The notes under the pieces were generated by a model. That model was not told where the DNA came from. It was given only the letters and a program-made list of their open reading frames with translations, and searched no databases. The position numbers and the translations under genes are program-made. A stretch of 61,391 nucleotides of DNA, taken from the IMG/VR virus record IMGVR_UViG_3300042866_000779, positions 1-61,391 of that record; one strand, 5' to 3'. Origin of the DNA: a virus. This document shows, piece after piece, positions 47,830-55,405 of this stretch (position 1 is its first letter; each line of letters begins with the position of its first letter).

Positions 47830-48076
47830 GGCCACCCTCCCTCTCTCGCTTTGCCATTTCCTTCTTCAGCCACGCTGGCAGCTTCGGCTTGTAACCCATG
47901 AACAGGTATCTGTGCTGCACCCGCAGGGTCCCGTTGGTGACCGGCCTCAGAACGTGCTGGTAGGTAAACCTCCTGCCCTCAACGGCATAGGTCAGGTACT
48001 CCACGATGTCCTCGTCTTGCAGCTTCTCGGCCCGCCCGCACAGCGGACCACCCACATAGACAACCCGGCGTTTCAT
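47816..48076 (-). CDS. Small basic phage protein
   Basis: An 86-residue protein (MKRRVVYVGGPLCGRAEKLQ...), beta-rich at the start with YVGGPLCGR, then helical and basic. A pattern VYxGGPxxG is common in small phage early proteins of unknown role. ATGA overlap with the MazG-like gene upstream. Confidence 0.7.
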   Translation of the reverse strand: MKRRVVYVGGPLCGRAEKLQDEDIVEYLTYAVEGRRFTYQHVLRPVTNGTLRVQHRYLFMGYKPKLPAWLKKEMAKREREGGHATE

Positions 48077-48387
48077 GCGTCCCCCTCTTTCTTGAATGCC
48101 CCGCCCGGGGTCATGTGCCCCTTCCGATCCTTGATCTCCTCGTAGGCCGCAGCCAGACACACCGGCAGCGTCAGCCCCGACAGCTTGGCAAGGATGATCA
48201 GCACCACGGTGCAGTCACCGATGCCGTCTATCACCCCAGCCTCATCGTTCTTGATGATGGCATCGGCCAACTCCCCCACCTCGGACACCAGCTTGAGAGC
48301 CTGAGCCTTGGCATCAGAGTGGGTGATGATCTGCCGGTCGGCAGCCCACCTCTCGGTCTGTTCAATCAGGTAATCCGTAGACTTCAC
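48073..48387 (-). CDS. MazG-like nucleotide pyrophosphohydrolase
   Basis: A 104-residue protein from the GTG at 48387 (AAGGAGAGATGCC ahead). The MazG core is visible: KLVSEVGELADAIIKNDEAG gives the E-x2-E pair, and VIDGIGDCTVVLIILAKLSG gives the second acidic pair, here D-x3-D rather than E-x2/3-D. Such enzymes hydrolyse NTPs or (d)NTPs, or lower ppGpp-linked stress. An ATG at 48441 would add 18 residues but lacks a ribosome site. Confidence 0.85.
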   Translation of the reverse strand: MKSTDYLIEQTERWAADRQIITHSDAKAQALKLVSEVGELADAIIKNDEAGVIDGIGDCTVVLIILAKLSGLTLPVCLAAAYEEIKDRKGHMTPGGAFKKEGDA

Positions 48388-48458
48388 GGCATCTCTCCTT
48401 GGGGTTAGGGCAGCGGAAACGATCTGTTGCTTGACTGCCATGCAGCGGTGTAGGCACA

Positions 48459-48893
48459 TCACTCTCTCTCCATGACCATGAATGGGGCTCGGGATGTCAG
48501 GAGTCGAGCGTTCTTCTCACGCTCCTCGGCCACCCATTGGGGCAGGGGCTTGGGGTCCTCCTTGAGTCCGGCCCGGTGAAGCAGCTTGGCCAGAAACTCA
48601 AGGTCGAACATCTCTTCCCCGTCCTCTTCCAGCTTGGCCGTGAGGATGTGGCCCAGCGTCAACTCACGCCGGGAATCCCCGTCATGGTGCAGCCGGTGGC
48701 AGTCCTCACAAACGGGTAAAAGATTCCGGTGATCGTGAGGATCAAGGCCGCGCCGCCCCACGATGTGGTGCAGGCAGATGGTCTTCCCCCACCGCTTCAC
48801 ATACTTGGGGTGCCAGCACACGGCACACCTCTCTGCCATGAGGGCATAGGCTTCAAGCTGGCGGCGGATGCGGTCGCTCTTCTTGCTGGGCAT
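48459..48893 (-). CDS. HNH endonuclease
   Basis: A 144-residue protein. CAVC plus WGKTICLHHIVGRRGLDPHDHRNLLPVCEDCHRLHHDGD is a complete HNH motif: HH, N, H with zinc-binding C-x2-C pairs. The rest is helical. Stand-alone HNH proteins in early regions may be homing enzymes, or take part in packaging or host DNA degradation; the location far from terminase makes the last less likely. Confidence 0.88.
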   Translation of the reverse strand: MPSKKSDRIRRQLEAYALMAERCAVCWHPKYVKRWGKTICLHHIVGRRGLDPHDHRNLLPVCEDCHRLHHDGDSRRELTLGHILTAKLEEDGEEMFDLEFLAKLLHRAGLKEDPKPLPQWVAEEREKNARLLTSRAPFMVMERE

Positions 48894-48895
48894 GG

Positions 48896-49084
48896 TTAGT
48901 TCCCCAGCTTGGCAGCTTGCCGTGGAGTCAGGCCGATGCGACCACCGAAGTCACTCGTCCATCCCAGCTTGGGGATGATGCCCTTGGTGATCTCAAGGTG
49001 GCACTCCATGCACTTGGGGACGTTGACCCCATCCTTCTCTTCGTGCCAGACCTCTGCCTTATCGCCGCACTTGCACTTCATCAT
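48896..49084 (-). CDS. Small zinc-ribbon protein
   Basis: A 62-residue protein with CKCG and CMEC (C-x-C...C-x2-C), a zinc ribbon, followed by a helical tail (GLTPRQAAKLGN). AAGGAGAACC precedes ATG-ATG at 49084/49081. Function unknown. Confidence 0.7.
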   Translation of the reverse strand: MMKCKCGDKAEVWHEEKDGVNVPKCMECHLEITKGIIPKLGWTSDFGGRIGLTPRQAAKLGN

Positions 49085-49146
49085 GGTTCTCCTTGGTGTA
49101 TTGAAAGCCGGTTTTGATGGCCCGGGTCCGGCAACCGGGATGCAAA

Positions 49147-49497
49147 CTAGAAAGCGTCATCGAAGGCGGCGGTCGATGCAGCCTGTTGCTTCTGCCACTT
49201 CTGCCAGCCATTGCCCGGGAGGTAGCTGCCGTCCTTCCCCTTGCGACGGGGGAACAACTTGTTGCCAACTCGGGTCTGCCCGAAACCAAGGGTGGCACCA
49301 CAGTCCTTACAGACCATTTCGTGGTACACGTTCCCGTCCCTCTCACGAACTGCGGGCACGGTATTGGGACTGTCGCAGGCACCACACACGCTGTTGCTGA
49401 ACACCTCGACGGCATTGGACAGTTCAGTGAAACACTCTTTCACATCGCTGCCCTCCACCTCAATCTCCATCCGATCTGTCTTGTGTCGAATCTTCAT
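49147..49497 (-). CDS. Zinc-ribbon ssDNA-associated-like protein
   Basis: A 116-residue protein. The first 35 residues are a beta-hairpin and helix (MKIRHKTDRMEIEVEGSDVK). A ribbon follows (VCGACDSPNTVPAVRERDGN ... CKDCGATLGFGQTRVG). The end is WQKWQKQQAASTAAFDDAF, an acidic C-terminal tip ending in aromatic Phe. The tip recalls ssDNA-binding proteins that recruit partners, but no OB fold is visible. Confidence 0.65.
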   Translation of the reverse strand: MKIRHKTDRMEIEVEGSDVKECFTELSNAVEVFSNSVCGACDSPNTVPAVRERDGNVYHEMVCKDCGATLGFGQTRVGNKLFPRRKGKDGSYLPGNGWQKWQKQQAASTAAFDDAF

Positions 49498-50036
49498 CGA
49501 CCTGCCTCCTTGGGAAACTCACTGGGAGTAATGACAGGTTGCCCACCAACCCAGCAAATGGATGGACCTGTGTATGTGTAATCACCTTCATCGAACGGGC
49601 ATTCTTCAGCGTCACCATCGGCACGGTCGAACTCTGTCAAGAGCCGAAGATAGTCAGTGCCAACGATGTCGATGCCTGCCTGCATGACGGCAACTTTCTC
49701 TTTAGCTTTCTGCCTCTGCCGGTCGGCACGAACCAATGCCTTCCTGTGTTTCTTGTCGCGGTTCTGTTGCTTTGCTGATGGGGAAAAAGCCCTTGAGTAA
49801 TCGGATGTAACAAGCCCACGAAAACGAAGCTCTTGCATTACATAGGGAGGGCAGTGTGTCATGTTCTCAAGGCACCACAGTAGGTAGCCATCGTCAACTT
49901 CTGACACCGGACAGTGCCGGTACTTCCCGAACCCCATTACCGCGTCGGCCACCCTGTTTTCTTGGGCAATCCTTCTCTCAACCATCTTGTCCTTGGCTGG
50001 CCTTCCACCGTCAGTGGTAACCCTTACCCTTGTCAT
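49494..50036 (-). CDS. Early protein with DUF3820-like segment
   Basis: A 180-residue protein starting at 50036 after GGGAGGTTGAA. MGFGKYRHCPVSEVDDGYLLWCLEN is the FGKYKG..L.E.P..YL.W....-type motif of a small conserved family (DUF3820-like) often found with exonucleases. A basic helix (KKHRKALVRADRQRQKAKEK) follows and an acidic Cys-containing tail ends it. Overlaps the next gene by four bases. Confidence 0.7.
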   Translation of the reverse strand: MTRVRVTTDGGRPAKDKMVERRIAQENRVADAVMGFGKYRHCPVSEVDDGYLLWCLENMTHCPPYVMQELRFRGLVTSDYSRAFSPSAKQQNRDKKHRKALVRADRQRQKAKEKVAVMQAGIDIVGTDYLRLLTEFDRADGDAEECPFDEGDYTYTGPSICWVGGQPVITPSEFPKEAGR

Positions 50037-50386
50037 TTCAACCTCCCTTGTTGACTGTTTACTAGTGCCCACAACCCACACTGGGTAGACCCGGAGTGAG
50101 CGGGTGAACAGTGACTCCACCCCGGAGGGTAAAGTCACTGAACAAGTCGGGCATCCCCGTCGTTTCGCTTGTTCACAGCGGGTGGCATAGGATTACGGGG
50201 AGCCACCATCGTTCGTCACGATCTCCTGCCCCGAAGTGGCGGGCACTTGCCTGCGTCAGCCGCTGAGTCACCAAACGTCTGCTATCCACTCCACAGATTT
50301 CTCTGTGTTTACTCCACCGTTTTGGCCGCAGCCCCGAAGGCTGGTGGAAACACCTCTGCCCCTCAGTGGGCTATGTACTACCAGCG
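50037..50386. other. 350-base intergenic region with hairpins
   Basis: No plausible gene on either strand. It holds a two-part hairpin (CAGTGACT at 50109-50116 with AGTCACTG at 50133-50140, enclosing ACCC-CGGA-GGGT). A small inverted repeat AAGTG/CACTT lies near 50235. It separates the helicase-containing upper half of the leftward operon from the lower half, so it is a likely place for a promoter, leader RNA or replication origin. No known riboswitch consensus is recognised. Confidence 0.5.
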
Positions 50387-50917
50387 TTACCCTGCCTGTG
50401 ATTTTTGGGCAAGGGTTCGGTCAAAAGATTTTTTTATTTCCAGCGTGTCGAGTGACAGCAACTCGGACTGCGGAACGAAGTAGGCGGGAGGCCGATTGTT
50501 GGGGGCTCTCTTCCACCGCTCCTGCTTCGCTGCCTTGCCCAGAATCCAACCGTGGATGACGTACTCAGGCATCATGCCGGTGACCAGCACGAAGCAGTCA
50601 GTGTCAGAGTCAGCTTCACGAACGATCAGCTTGTAGTCATGGCTACTGCTGGTCCGTATCTGGAGTTCACCAACGTCGCCACGGGAGTAGGTGTTGACGG
50701 CACCATCCCAGTACAGGTTCAACGCTTTGGCTGCGGCCATCTCCCCGCCAGCACCCTCGGCATCGACACCCCAGACCTCTAGGCCGCTCAGTCCGTAGGC
50801 TGGCTTAGAGCCCTTGGCCCTACTCAGGACGGTTCTCCTGACCCCGGTGTAGGCAGCCAGCATCATCTCCTGCGTGGACAGGGTGACCTTGATAGGCGTG
50901 TTGCTGCGGCTCACCAT
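50387..50917 (-). CDS. Putative PD-(D/E)XK-like nuclease
   Basis: A 176-residue protein. GGEMAAAKALNLYWDGAVNT, GDVGELQIRTSSSHDYKLIV, then DCFVLVTGMMPEYVIHGWIL matches the general pattern GE.A..K.LG...D........GD......VR......L.V......D..VLV.......GWI of small phage nuclease-like proteins (compare lambda-type restriction-like folds). Catalytic residues E and the D/Q pairs are plausible but not certain. It overlaps the helicase gene by seven bases. Confidence 0.65.
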   Translation of the reverse strand: MVSRSNTPIKVTLSTQEMMLAAYTGVRRTVLSRAKGSKPAYGLSGLEVWGVDAEGAGGEMAAAKALNLYWDGAVNTYSRGDVGELQIRTSSSHDYKLIVREADSDTDCFVLVTGMMPEYVIHGWILGKAAKQERWKRAPNNRPPAYFVPQSELLSLDTLEIKKSFDRTLAQKSQAG

Positions 50918-52488
50918 GAGGCCACCCCCCGCTCTTCAAGGGCCTTCATCCGCCGGTCCACTTCCTGCCTGAAGGCGACCGTCCACATGGCGTTCAGCTT
51001 GGCATCCCTGAGGGCCCACTGGAGCCAACTCAGAGGGATGGCCGGGTCCCGTAGGGGGCGACGTTTCCACTTTCCAAAGGGAACGTAGTAGCCCTTGATC
51101 TTGGGGGTCTTAACGTCCGGCCTGTCGAACAGGTCCCGGGACCGGGAGTCGAAGGTGACCCCGACCACACAGGACTTCCTCCGCTCCCGCTCGGCCTCCC
51201 GCTCCAGCCGCTCCATCTCCTTGAGGGCATCAAGCTCGGCCTGAAGGGCAGCGTCGAGTTCATCCAGCGTCACCTCCTCGTCAGCCTTGTCCTCCTTGAT
51301 TTTGTCGATGATCTCCTTCGGGCCCGCCAGCAACATATCTATGGCAGTGACCGGGGAGTGGAACCGGCTGGTGTTGGTGATGTCGTGGAAATCCCATGTC
51401 GGCTTGGCACTGGCAGCGATGGCAGCCAGCCTCTCCTCTGCCGTGTTCAGTCCATCCAGAGTCCCCGTCAGTGCCCGTGTGCCTCTGCCTAATCCTTGGA
51501 GGAACGTGCCCTTGTGTTTGGTGGGGGCGGCATTGAAGATTTCATTGACCATTGGGCAATCCCATCCGCGACCAAGCACACGGCAGTTGGTGATCAGCGT
51601 GTTCTCGCCGGACTCAAACTTCCTGATCTCAAGGTCGCGCTCCTCGGGTGGTTGCTCACCCCACACGCACGACACCTTCAATCCATAGCGGTCCACCAGC
51701 ATCTCTCTGATGGCCTTGGCTTGGGGCACAGACCGGCAGCGGATCACCCCGTGGGATTTCTTGTGGTGCTGGAAGACAAGCTGGCAGATGTCATTCCTGA
51801 CTGCCTCGGACATGAGGATGCCGTCGATCTCATGAGGCAGGAAGTCAACCTTGGTCTTGGACAGTTCATCGAAGTTGATCGACCGCACCGTGTGGACGGT
51901 GACCCTTGGCTTGACCAGCCAGCCCTGTGAGAAAGCCTCGGACAGTTCCATGCTGTAGGGGCAGGATGTGTAGAAGCCGAACAGCGGGCTTTTCTTGTCG
52001 GCGCGTTGGGGAGTCGCGGTTACTCCCAGCACCCGTGCCCCGGCGGCAATGAACTCCTGCATCATCTCCCTGAATTTCACAGAGAAATGGATGTCGCATT
52101 CGTCAATGATGATCAGGTCAACGTGCCCCACGAACCGCTTGTAGCGACCGTCACTCTTGAGGGTCTGGTGGGTGGCCACGACCCACTCATCACCCGGGTC
52201 AGCCTTGAGCATGGCCTGTTCGACACTGGCAACCCGGCCCCGGAGCCTGCGGATGGTGGCAACGGTCTGCTTGTTCACATTGTCTTGACCCGACACCACC
52301 ATCACCCGTGCCCCTTCGCGGGGCAGGGCGACGAACGTGGTGGTTTTGCCGACACCCGTAGGCAAGACGAGAAGGACCGCTTGGTTCCCCTCCCGAAATG
52401 CCTGCCGGATGGCGACGATGGCTTCCTTCTGGTAGGGGCGAAGGACTTCAGTGTCGAACAGGGGAAGGAAGACTTGTCCTTTACGCAT
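50911..52488 (-). CDS. Superfamily 2 DNA helicase
   Basis: A 525-residue protein. Walker A PTGVGKT at 43-49, motif II IDECDI near 130 (DECD rather than DEAH), motif III TATPQR near 165, and motif VI QGLGRGTR near 330 are all present, in a RecA1/RecA2 layout. RPYQKEAI (residues 17-24) is the Q-like motif of the type III restriction/UvrB-like branch. Long charged coiled region at 415-445. Likely functions in replication or recombination with the ERF protein and the nucleases around it. Confidence 0.9.
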   Translation of the reverse strand: MRKGQVFLPLFDTEVLRPYQKEAIVAIRQAFREGNQAVLLVLPTGVGKTTTFVALPREGARVMVVSGQDNVNKQTVATIRRLRGRVASVEQAMLKADPGDEWVVATHQTLKSDGRYKRFVGHVDLIIIDECDIHFSVKFREMMQEFIAAGARVLGVTATPQRADKKSPLFGFYTSCPYSMELSEAFSQGWLVKPRVTVHTVRSINFDELSKTKVDFLPHEIDGILMSEAVRNDICQLVFQHHKKSHGVIRCRSVPQAKAIREMLVDRYGLKVSCVWGEQPPEERDLEIRKFESGENTLITNCRVLGRGWDCPMVNEIFNAAPTKHKGTFLQGLGRGTRALTGTLDGLNTAEERLAAIAASAKPTWDFHDITNTSRFHSPVTAIDMLLAGPKEIIDKIKEDKADEEVTLDELDAALQAELDALKEMERLEREAERERRKSCVVGVTFDSRSRDLFDRPDVKTPKIKGYYVPFGKWKRRPLRDPAIPLSWLQWALRDAKLNAMWTVAFRQEVDRRMKALEERGVASW

Positions 52489-52703
52489 CAGGCACCTTCC
52501 TTTCTTCGCCGCTCCTCACGCTCTGCCTGTGCTTGCAGCTTTCCGTATTTCCCGACCAGTTCTTCTCGCAGAATTACATACTCAGGGGGCGCGTCGATCC
52601 CGATCCGCACGGCCCCCCCGCTCGACACGTTGATCACCGTAATCTTGATGCCGCCCGGTTCGATCACGATGGTCTGATTCACCCTTCGTCCTAGTACCAG
52701 CAT
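52488..52703 (-). CDS. csrA: CsrA/RsmA-family post-transcriptional regulator
   Basis: A 71-residue protein. MLVLGRRVNQTIVIEPGGIK ... VRIGIDAP ... ILREEL follows CsrA closely: Leu4 and Arg6 at the start and the R-E-E (equivalent of Arg44) after the VRIGIDAP core, the residues that contact RNA. The C terminus carries a charged extension after residue 50. CsrA dimers bind GGA in hairpin loops or near ribosome sites to block translation or alter stability. The seven GGA-hairpin elements at 35.8-42.4 kb are obvious candidate targets. Confidence 0.93.
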   Translation of the reverse strand: MLVLGRRVNQTIVIEPGGIKITVINVSSGGAVRIGIDAPPEYVILREELVGKYGKLQAQAEREERRRKEGA

Positions 52704-53254
52704 CACTCACCTCCATGCGTAATTGGTTCGATCCCCAAGACTCCATCCACCGACTGCTTTCGCGGGCGACCACGCCGCTTCTTCACTGGAGCATCCGGCT
52801 GGCTGCCTGATGGATGTCCGTGTCCTGCCTCTGGGCGTACCTCCCCACCCAACGCTGGCCCCACTCCCGCTCCGACCACTGGGACTGGACGAACTTGATC
52901 CTCTCCGCGAAGTCCTCTGGGATCGGGCGCAACTTCCCGCTCCTCGCTGACCGGCGTTGCTGGATGAACGCGGACTTCAGTTCGTGGAACCGGCACTGCG
53001 GCATCCGGTTGCGAACCTCCATGAACTCCAGTCCCTGCGACACCAGTTGGCTCAACAGCAACTCGTCCTCGTCCGTCATCTCGCGGAAGTAAGCCATCGA
53101 AGAAGTTCTCCGCTTGGGTGTCCAAGGCCCGCTGCATCGTTCGCAACTCAGCGAACACCAATGGCAGCACCTTCATCAGCACGTTGGGCAAGTCATTGAG
53201 GGTGGCCTTGCACAGGTAACCCTCAAGCTGGTCTATGTCGCTCTGGCTAAGCAC
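52703..53254 (-). CDS. Protein with AT-hook-like end, containing a nested gene
   Basis: A 183-residue frame from the GTG at 53254, preceded by GGAGGAGGTGGTCA and overlapping the ERF stop. The first 55 residues (SQSDIDQLEGYLCKATLNDL ... MQRALDTQAENFFDGLL) and the last 30 (VKKRRGRPRKQSVDGVLGIE) look like real protein; the end has an AT-hook-like RRGRPRK. The middle is Val/Pro/Gly/Arg-rich with low complexity and overlaps, in another frame, a better gene at 52783-53097. Its stop overlaps the csrA start. Confidence 0.6.
   Translation of the reverse strand: MLSQSDIDQLEGYLCKATLNDLPNVLMKVLPLVFAELRTMQRALDTQAENFFDGLLPRDDGRGRVAVEPTGVAGTGVHGGSQPDAAVPVPRTEVRVHPATPVSEEREVAPDPRGLRGEDQVRPVPVVGAGVGPALGGEVRPEAGHGHPSGSQPDAPVKKRRGRPRKQSVDGVLGIEPITHGGE
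52783..53097 (-). CDS. Helical early protein, nested in another frame
   Basis: A 104-residue protein (MAYFREMTDEDELLLSQLVS...) with strong helices, PIPEDFAERIKFVQSQWSER and a clear G/C bias at third codon positions throughout. That bias argues strongly that this is the main coding frame for this stretch. It lies entirely inside the 183-residue frame, offset by one base. No family recognised; DNA/RNA association is possible from charge pattern. Confidence 0.75.
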   Translation of the reverse strand: MAYFREMTDEDELLLSQLVSQGLEFMEVRNRMPQCRFHELKSAFIQQRRSARSGKLRPIPEDFAERIKFVQSQWSEREWGQRWVGRYAQRQDTDIHQAASRMLQ

Positions 53255-53942
53255 TGACCACCTCCTCCTTTGGGAGAAGGGCACCGAACTGGCGGCGCAG
53301 CTTGGCCATCTCGTCAGCACTCAGGTCGCCGCTCTCGACCATCCCGTCGGCCTGACCCATGACCTTGGCCAACTCGGCGGGCAGCTTGACCAGCGTCTTG
53401 CACTTGGCTTCCACCCTCCTGAACAGATCGTTCTTGGGTGTCTTGGGTGCAGGGGCAGGGTCCTTCTCCTTGGCCACCTCGGCGTTGACCTGAGAGTGAG
53501 CTTCCTCGGCTTGCTCAAGGTCTTCGGCACCAACGCTCCAGCCACCGGCAAGCTGCAAGAAGAGTTGCTTCTTGGTGTAGGTGGACGCAGCCTCAAGGGA
53601 CTGGTTGTCCTCCCTGCGGTTGCCGTTCTTGTCGATCATGTCCCGCATAGGGAGGACGCACGACAACCACTCTCCCGTGTTGTGCATCAGCCGTCCGACC
53701 ATGACCAACTCGGTGCCCATGTAACCAGTCTGAAACACCGGCATGGGGAAGCCGTGCTTGTTCAGGGCAGGGAGCAAGGCCACGCAGATGTCGCCCAGAG
53801 TCGAATAGTCAAACTTGCCGTACTCATTGCGGCCCGTCTTCCTGATCGGCTTGTACTCCATCTGTGCCTTTGCCAACGCAGTTACTAACTGCTTGGTTTC
53901 CGGGGAAGAAGTGACGCCGCGAATGTAGTTGTCGATTTCCAT
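53247..53942 (-). CDS. erf: ERF-family single-strand annealing protein
   Basis: A 231-residue protein. AQMEYKPIRKTGRNEYGKFDYSTLGDICVALLPALNKHGF is the ERF superfamily signature, followed by EDNQSLEAASTYTKKQLF, its second conserved block. The C-terminal part is a linker plus a basic/acidic helical tail. ERF proteins anneal ssDNA and work with exonucleases, here presumably the nuclease at 54446-55405. They promote recombination and genome circularisation in temperate phages. Confidence 0.9.
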   Translation of the reverse strand: MEIDNYIRGVTSSPETKQLVTALAKAQMEYKPIRKTGRNEYGKFDYSTLGDICVALLPALNKHGFPMPVFQTGYMGTELVMVGRLMHNTGEWLSCVLPMRDMIDKNGNRREDNQSLEAASTYTKKQLFLQLAGGWSVGAEDLEQAEEAHSQVNAEVAKEKDPAPAPKTPKNDLFRRVEAKCKTLVKLPAELAKVMGQADGMVESGDLSADEMAKLRRQFGALLPKEEVVSA

Positions 53943-53945
53943 GTG

Positions 53946-54449
53946 TTACTCCCTTGTTACTATTCGACCTGTGAAAAACAAAACCCACGACCGCTCAATC
54001 TCTTGCTCTATCTCCTGCGCCAATCGAAGCTCGTATGCAGCACTTGCCTCTTCTGGTGTGTTGAAGCGACCTAGCTCCAGATACTTGCCGCCACAGTTCA
54101 TGCGGGCGACAAAGCGGTTGCGGTCACGCCGAACTCCGCGAGGCAGGGAAGTCGCTCGACAGCGCATTGGCCTGTTCAGTTGCTGCAATCTCGGAGTGGC
54201 CGGACGCAGGTTGCACAAGCGGTTGTCTGAGCGGTTTCTGTTGATGTGATCGACAGACAGCGGGGCGTCAGGGCATCGCCCGAATGCCAACTCAAACACC
54301 AGCCTGTGCTGGTACAGGAAAGGTGGCCTCTTGGTCCCTCTCGGCACCCAGACCGGGGAGTTCAGGTAGCCTGTTGGAAGCGCGTACCAGCGGTGCTGGC
54401 TAACGGCTGACTCAAAGGCCGGGTCAACAAGAAAGCTGGCTGCCTTCAT
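53946..54449 (-). CDS. HNH endonuclease with AP2-like domain
   Basis: A 167-residue protein. The first half is HNH_3: RLVFELAFGRCPDAPLSVDHINRNRSDNRLCNLRPAT. The C-terminal segment (GVRRDRNRFVARMNCGGKYL, then LGRFNTPEEASAAYELRL) is an AP2/ERF-type DNA-binding domain. This combination is typical of phage homing endonucleases. It is inserted between the ERF annealing protein and the recombination nuclease, probably as a mobile element. Confidence 0.92.
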   Translation of the reverse strand: MKAASFLVDPAFESAVSQHRWYALPTGYLNSPVWVPRGTKRPPFLYQHRLVFELAFGRCPDAPLSVDHINRNRSDNRLCNLRPATPRLQQLNRPMRCRATSLPRGVRRDRNRFVARMNCGGKYLELGRFNTPEEASAAYELRLAQEIEQEIERSWVLFFTGRIVTRE

Positions 54450-55405
54450 TCCACTCGGCCCTCACTTGAGGAGGATGGGCCACCGGGAATAAAGAGTTCG
54501 TTAACCTTGCCGTAGCCGTCTTCTAGCCAGTCACCCAATGCGCGGCGACGAGCAATGTCAGTGAGAAGTTCGTCCAGCCGACGCCTGCTCTGCTCCCTGA
54601 ACCACTCTGGCAGGGTGATGACCTGCGTCAGATAGGGCTCGACGGTCTGGGTGACCACGAACACCATCGGGGGCTCGGCCAGACCGGCCACCACTGCGCC
54701 TTGACTGTATAAGGCATCGCTGATTCCGTACCCGTAGGTGCGGACGGAGCGGGAGAAGTCCTTGAGGATGTTGACCTCGGAGGTGGACTTCCAGTCAACG
54801 AGTCGCCCGCCCTCACAGATGGCATCCGGTCGGCAGCGGACCTTCACCCCGGCAGTTGATTCCCAGCGGATGCTCACCTCTTGGTGAACGATGGATTCCT
54901 GAAGCTCGACGGCTGCGGGGTTCCGGTCGAAACCGTCCTTCATCCGGCCAAGGGTTTCCCCCATGTCAGGGGAGAGGATGATGGCATCCGGGGCCAGCGT
55001 GGCCAGCCATTCCTTGGTTGCCTTTTTTGTTGACAACCCCCCACTGGCGGTACAATGTTCTTCAGGGGCAGTGACTGCCCTCTCCGCGAAGAGGTCGGAC
55101 CCAATTTCGCGGAGGGTGTGCCACGCTCTGCCTAGCTGTAGGGCCTGCGACTTGGAGTCGGAAGTCCTGCCAAGCTCCACCGCATTGAAGAAGCGGGTGG
55201 CTGACTCTGCCAGCTTGATCTGGGTAGAGCCGAGATGAACCTTGTCGCCGTGATAGAAGGCGAGGGGCTCATCGAAGAGGACATTGGCAAGATAGGTAGC
55301 TTGGGAAGCTAGCACTCTACCAACTGAGTTACGCCCGCGTTCCACGGCAGCGTAATCCTTGCAGTCGGCAGAAGCAATGCGACCCTCCAAACTGGAGGAA
55401 GTCAT
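54446..55405 (-). CDS. PD-(D/E)XK-type recombination nuclease carrying attP at its 5' end
   Basis: A 319-residue protein from the ATG at 55405. LGRAWHTLREIGSDLF (conserved G-x-x-H/W), then VRCRPDAICEGGRLVDWKST, gives the D-x(n)-D-W-K core of RecB/Cas4-like nucleases (Asp in RPDAI, D-W-K in LVDWKS). It would supply the resecting partner of ERF. Codons 23-37 coincide with the 5' half of a tRNA-Gly gene, so the attachment core is within the gene. The weak ribosome site (GGACTGTTAACCCTC) leaves the start uncertain. Confidence 0.8.
   Translation of the reverse strand: MTSSSLEGRIASADCKDYAAVERGRNSVGRVLASQATYLANVLFDEPLAFYHGDKVHLGSTQIKLAESATRFFNAVELGRTSDSKSQALQLGRAWHTLREIGSDLFAERAVTAPEEHCTASGGLSTKKATKEWLATLAPDAIILSPDMGETLGRMKDGFDRNPAAVELQESIVHQEVSIRWESTAGVKVRCRPDAICEGGRLVDWKSTSEVNILKDFSRSVRTYGYGISDALYSQGAVVAGLAEPPMVFVVTQTVEPYLTQVITLPEWFREQSRRRLDELLTDIARRRALGDWLEDGYGKVNELFIPGGPSSSSEGRVE
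55030..55056 (+). promoter_or_regulatory. Promoter-like sequence antisense to the nuclease gene
   Basis: Plus strand: TTGACA (55030-55035), 15 bases, TACAAT (55051-55056), with a T-run upstream. The -35 and -10 are strong but the spacer is short. A transcript from here would be antisense to the 5' part of the nuclease gene, cross attP and run into the integrase gene. Possibly fortuitous. Confidence 0.3.
55297..55338 (-). other. Probable attP core: 5' half of tRNA-Gly(CCC)
   Basis: Reading the minus strand from 55338, 42 bases match a tRNA from position 1 to 42: acceptor GCGGGCG, TA, D-arm ACTC-AGTTGGTA-GAGT, G26, anticodon stem CTAGC and loop TTCCCAA with U33 and anticodon CCC, then GCTA. 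The sequence stops matching a tRNA at position 43. A fragment of this sort next to a tyrosine integrase is the usual form of a phage attP core that matches a host tRNA gene. The 5' half, rather than the 3' half, is unusual. Confidence 0.85.

Noticed and set aside
47222-48387. Z-genome (2-aminoadenine) modification, suggested by the DUF5664 and MazG-like genes
   Set aside because: No PurZ-type adenylosuccinate synthetase or DatZ-like hydrolase is present; these small hydrolases are common in other phages.
55030-55056. A firm promoter call for the integrase
   Set aside because: Although both hexamers are good, the 15-base spacer is short, the site is 500 bases upstream and it lies inside an opposing gene. 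I keep it only as a low-confidence feature.
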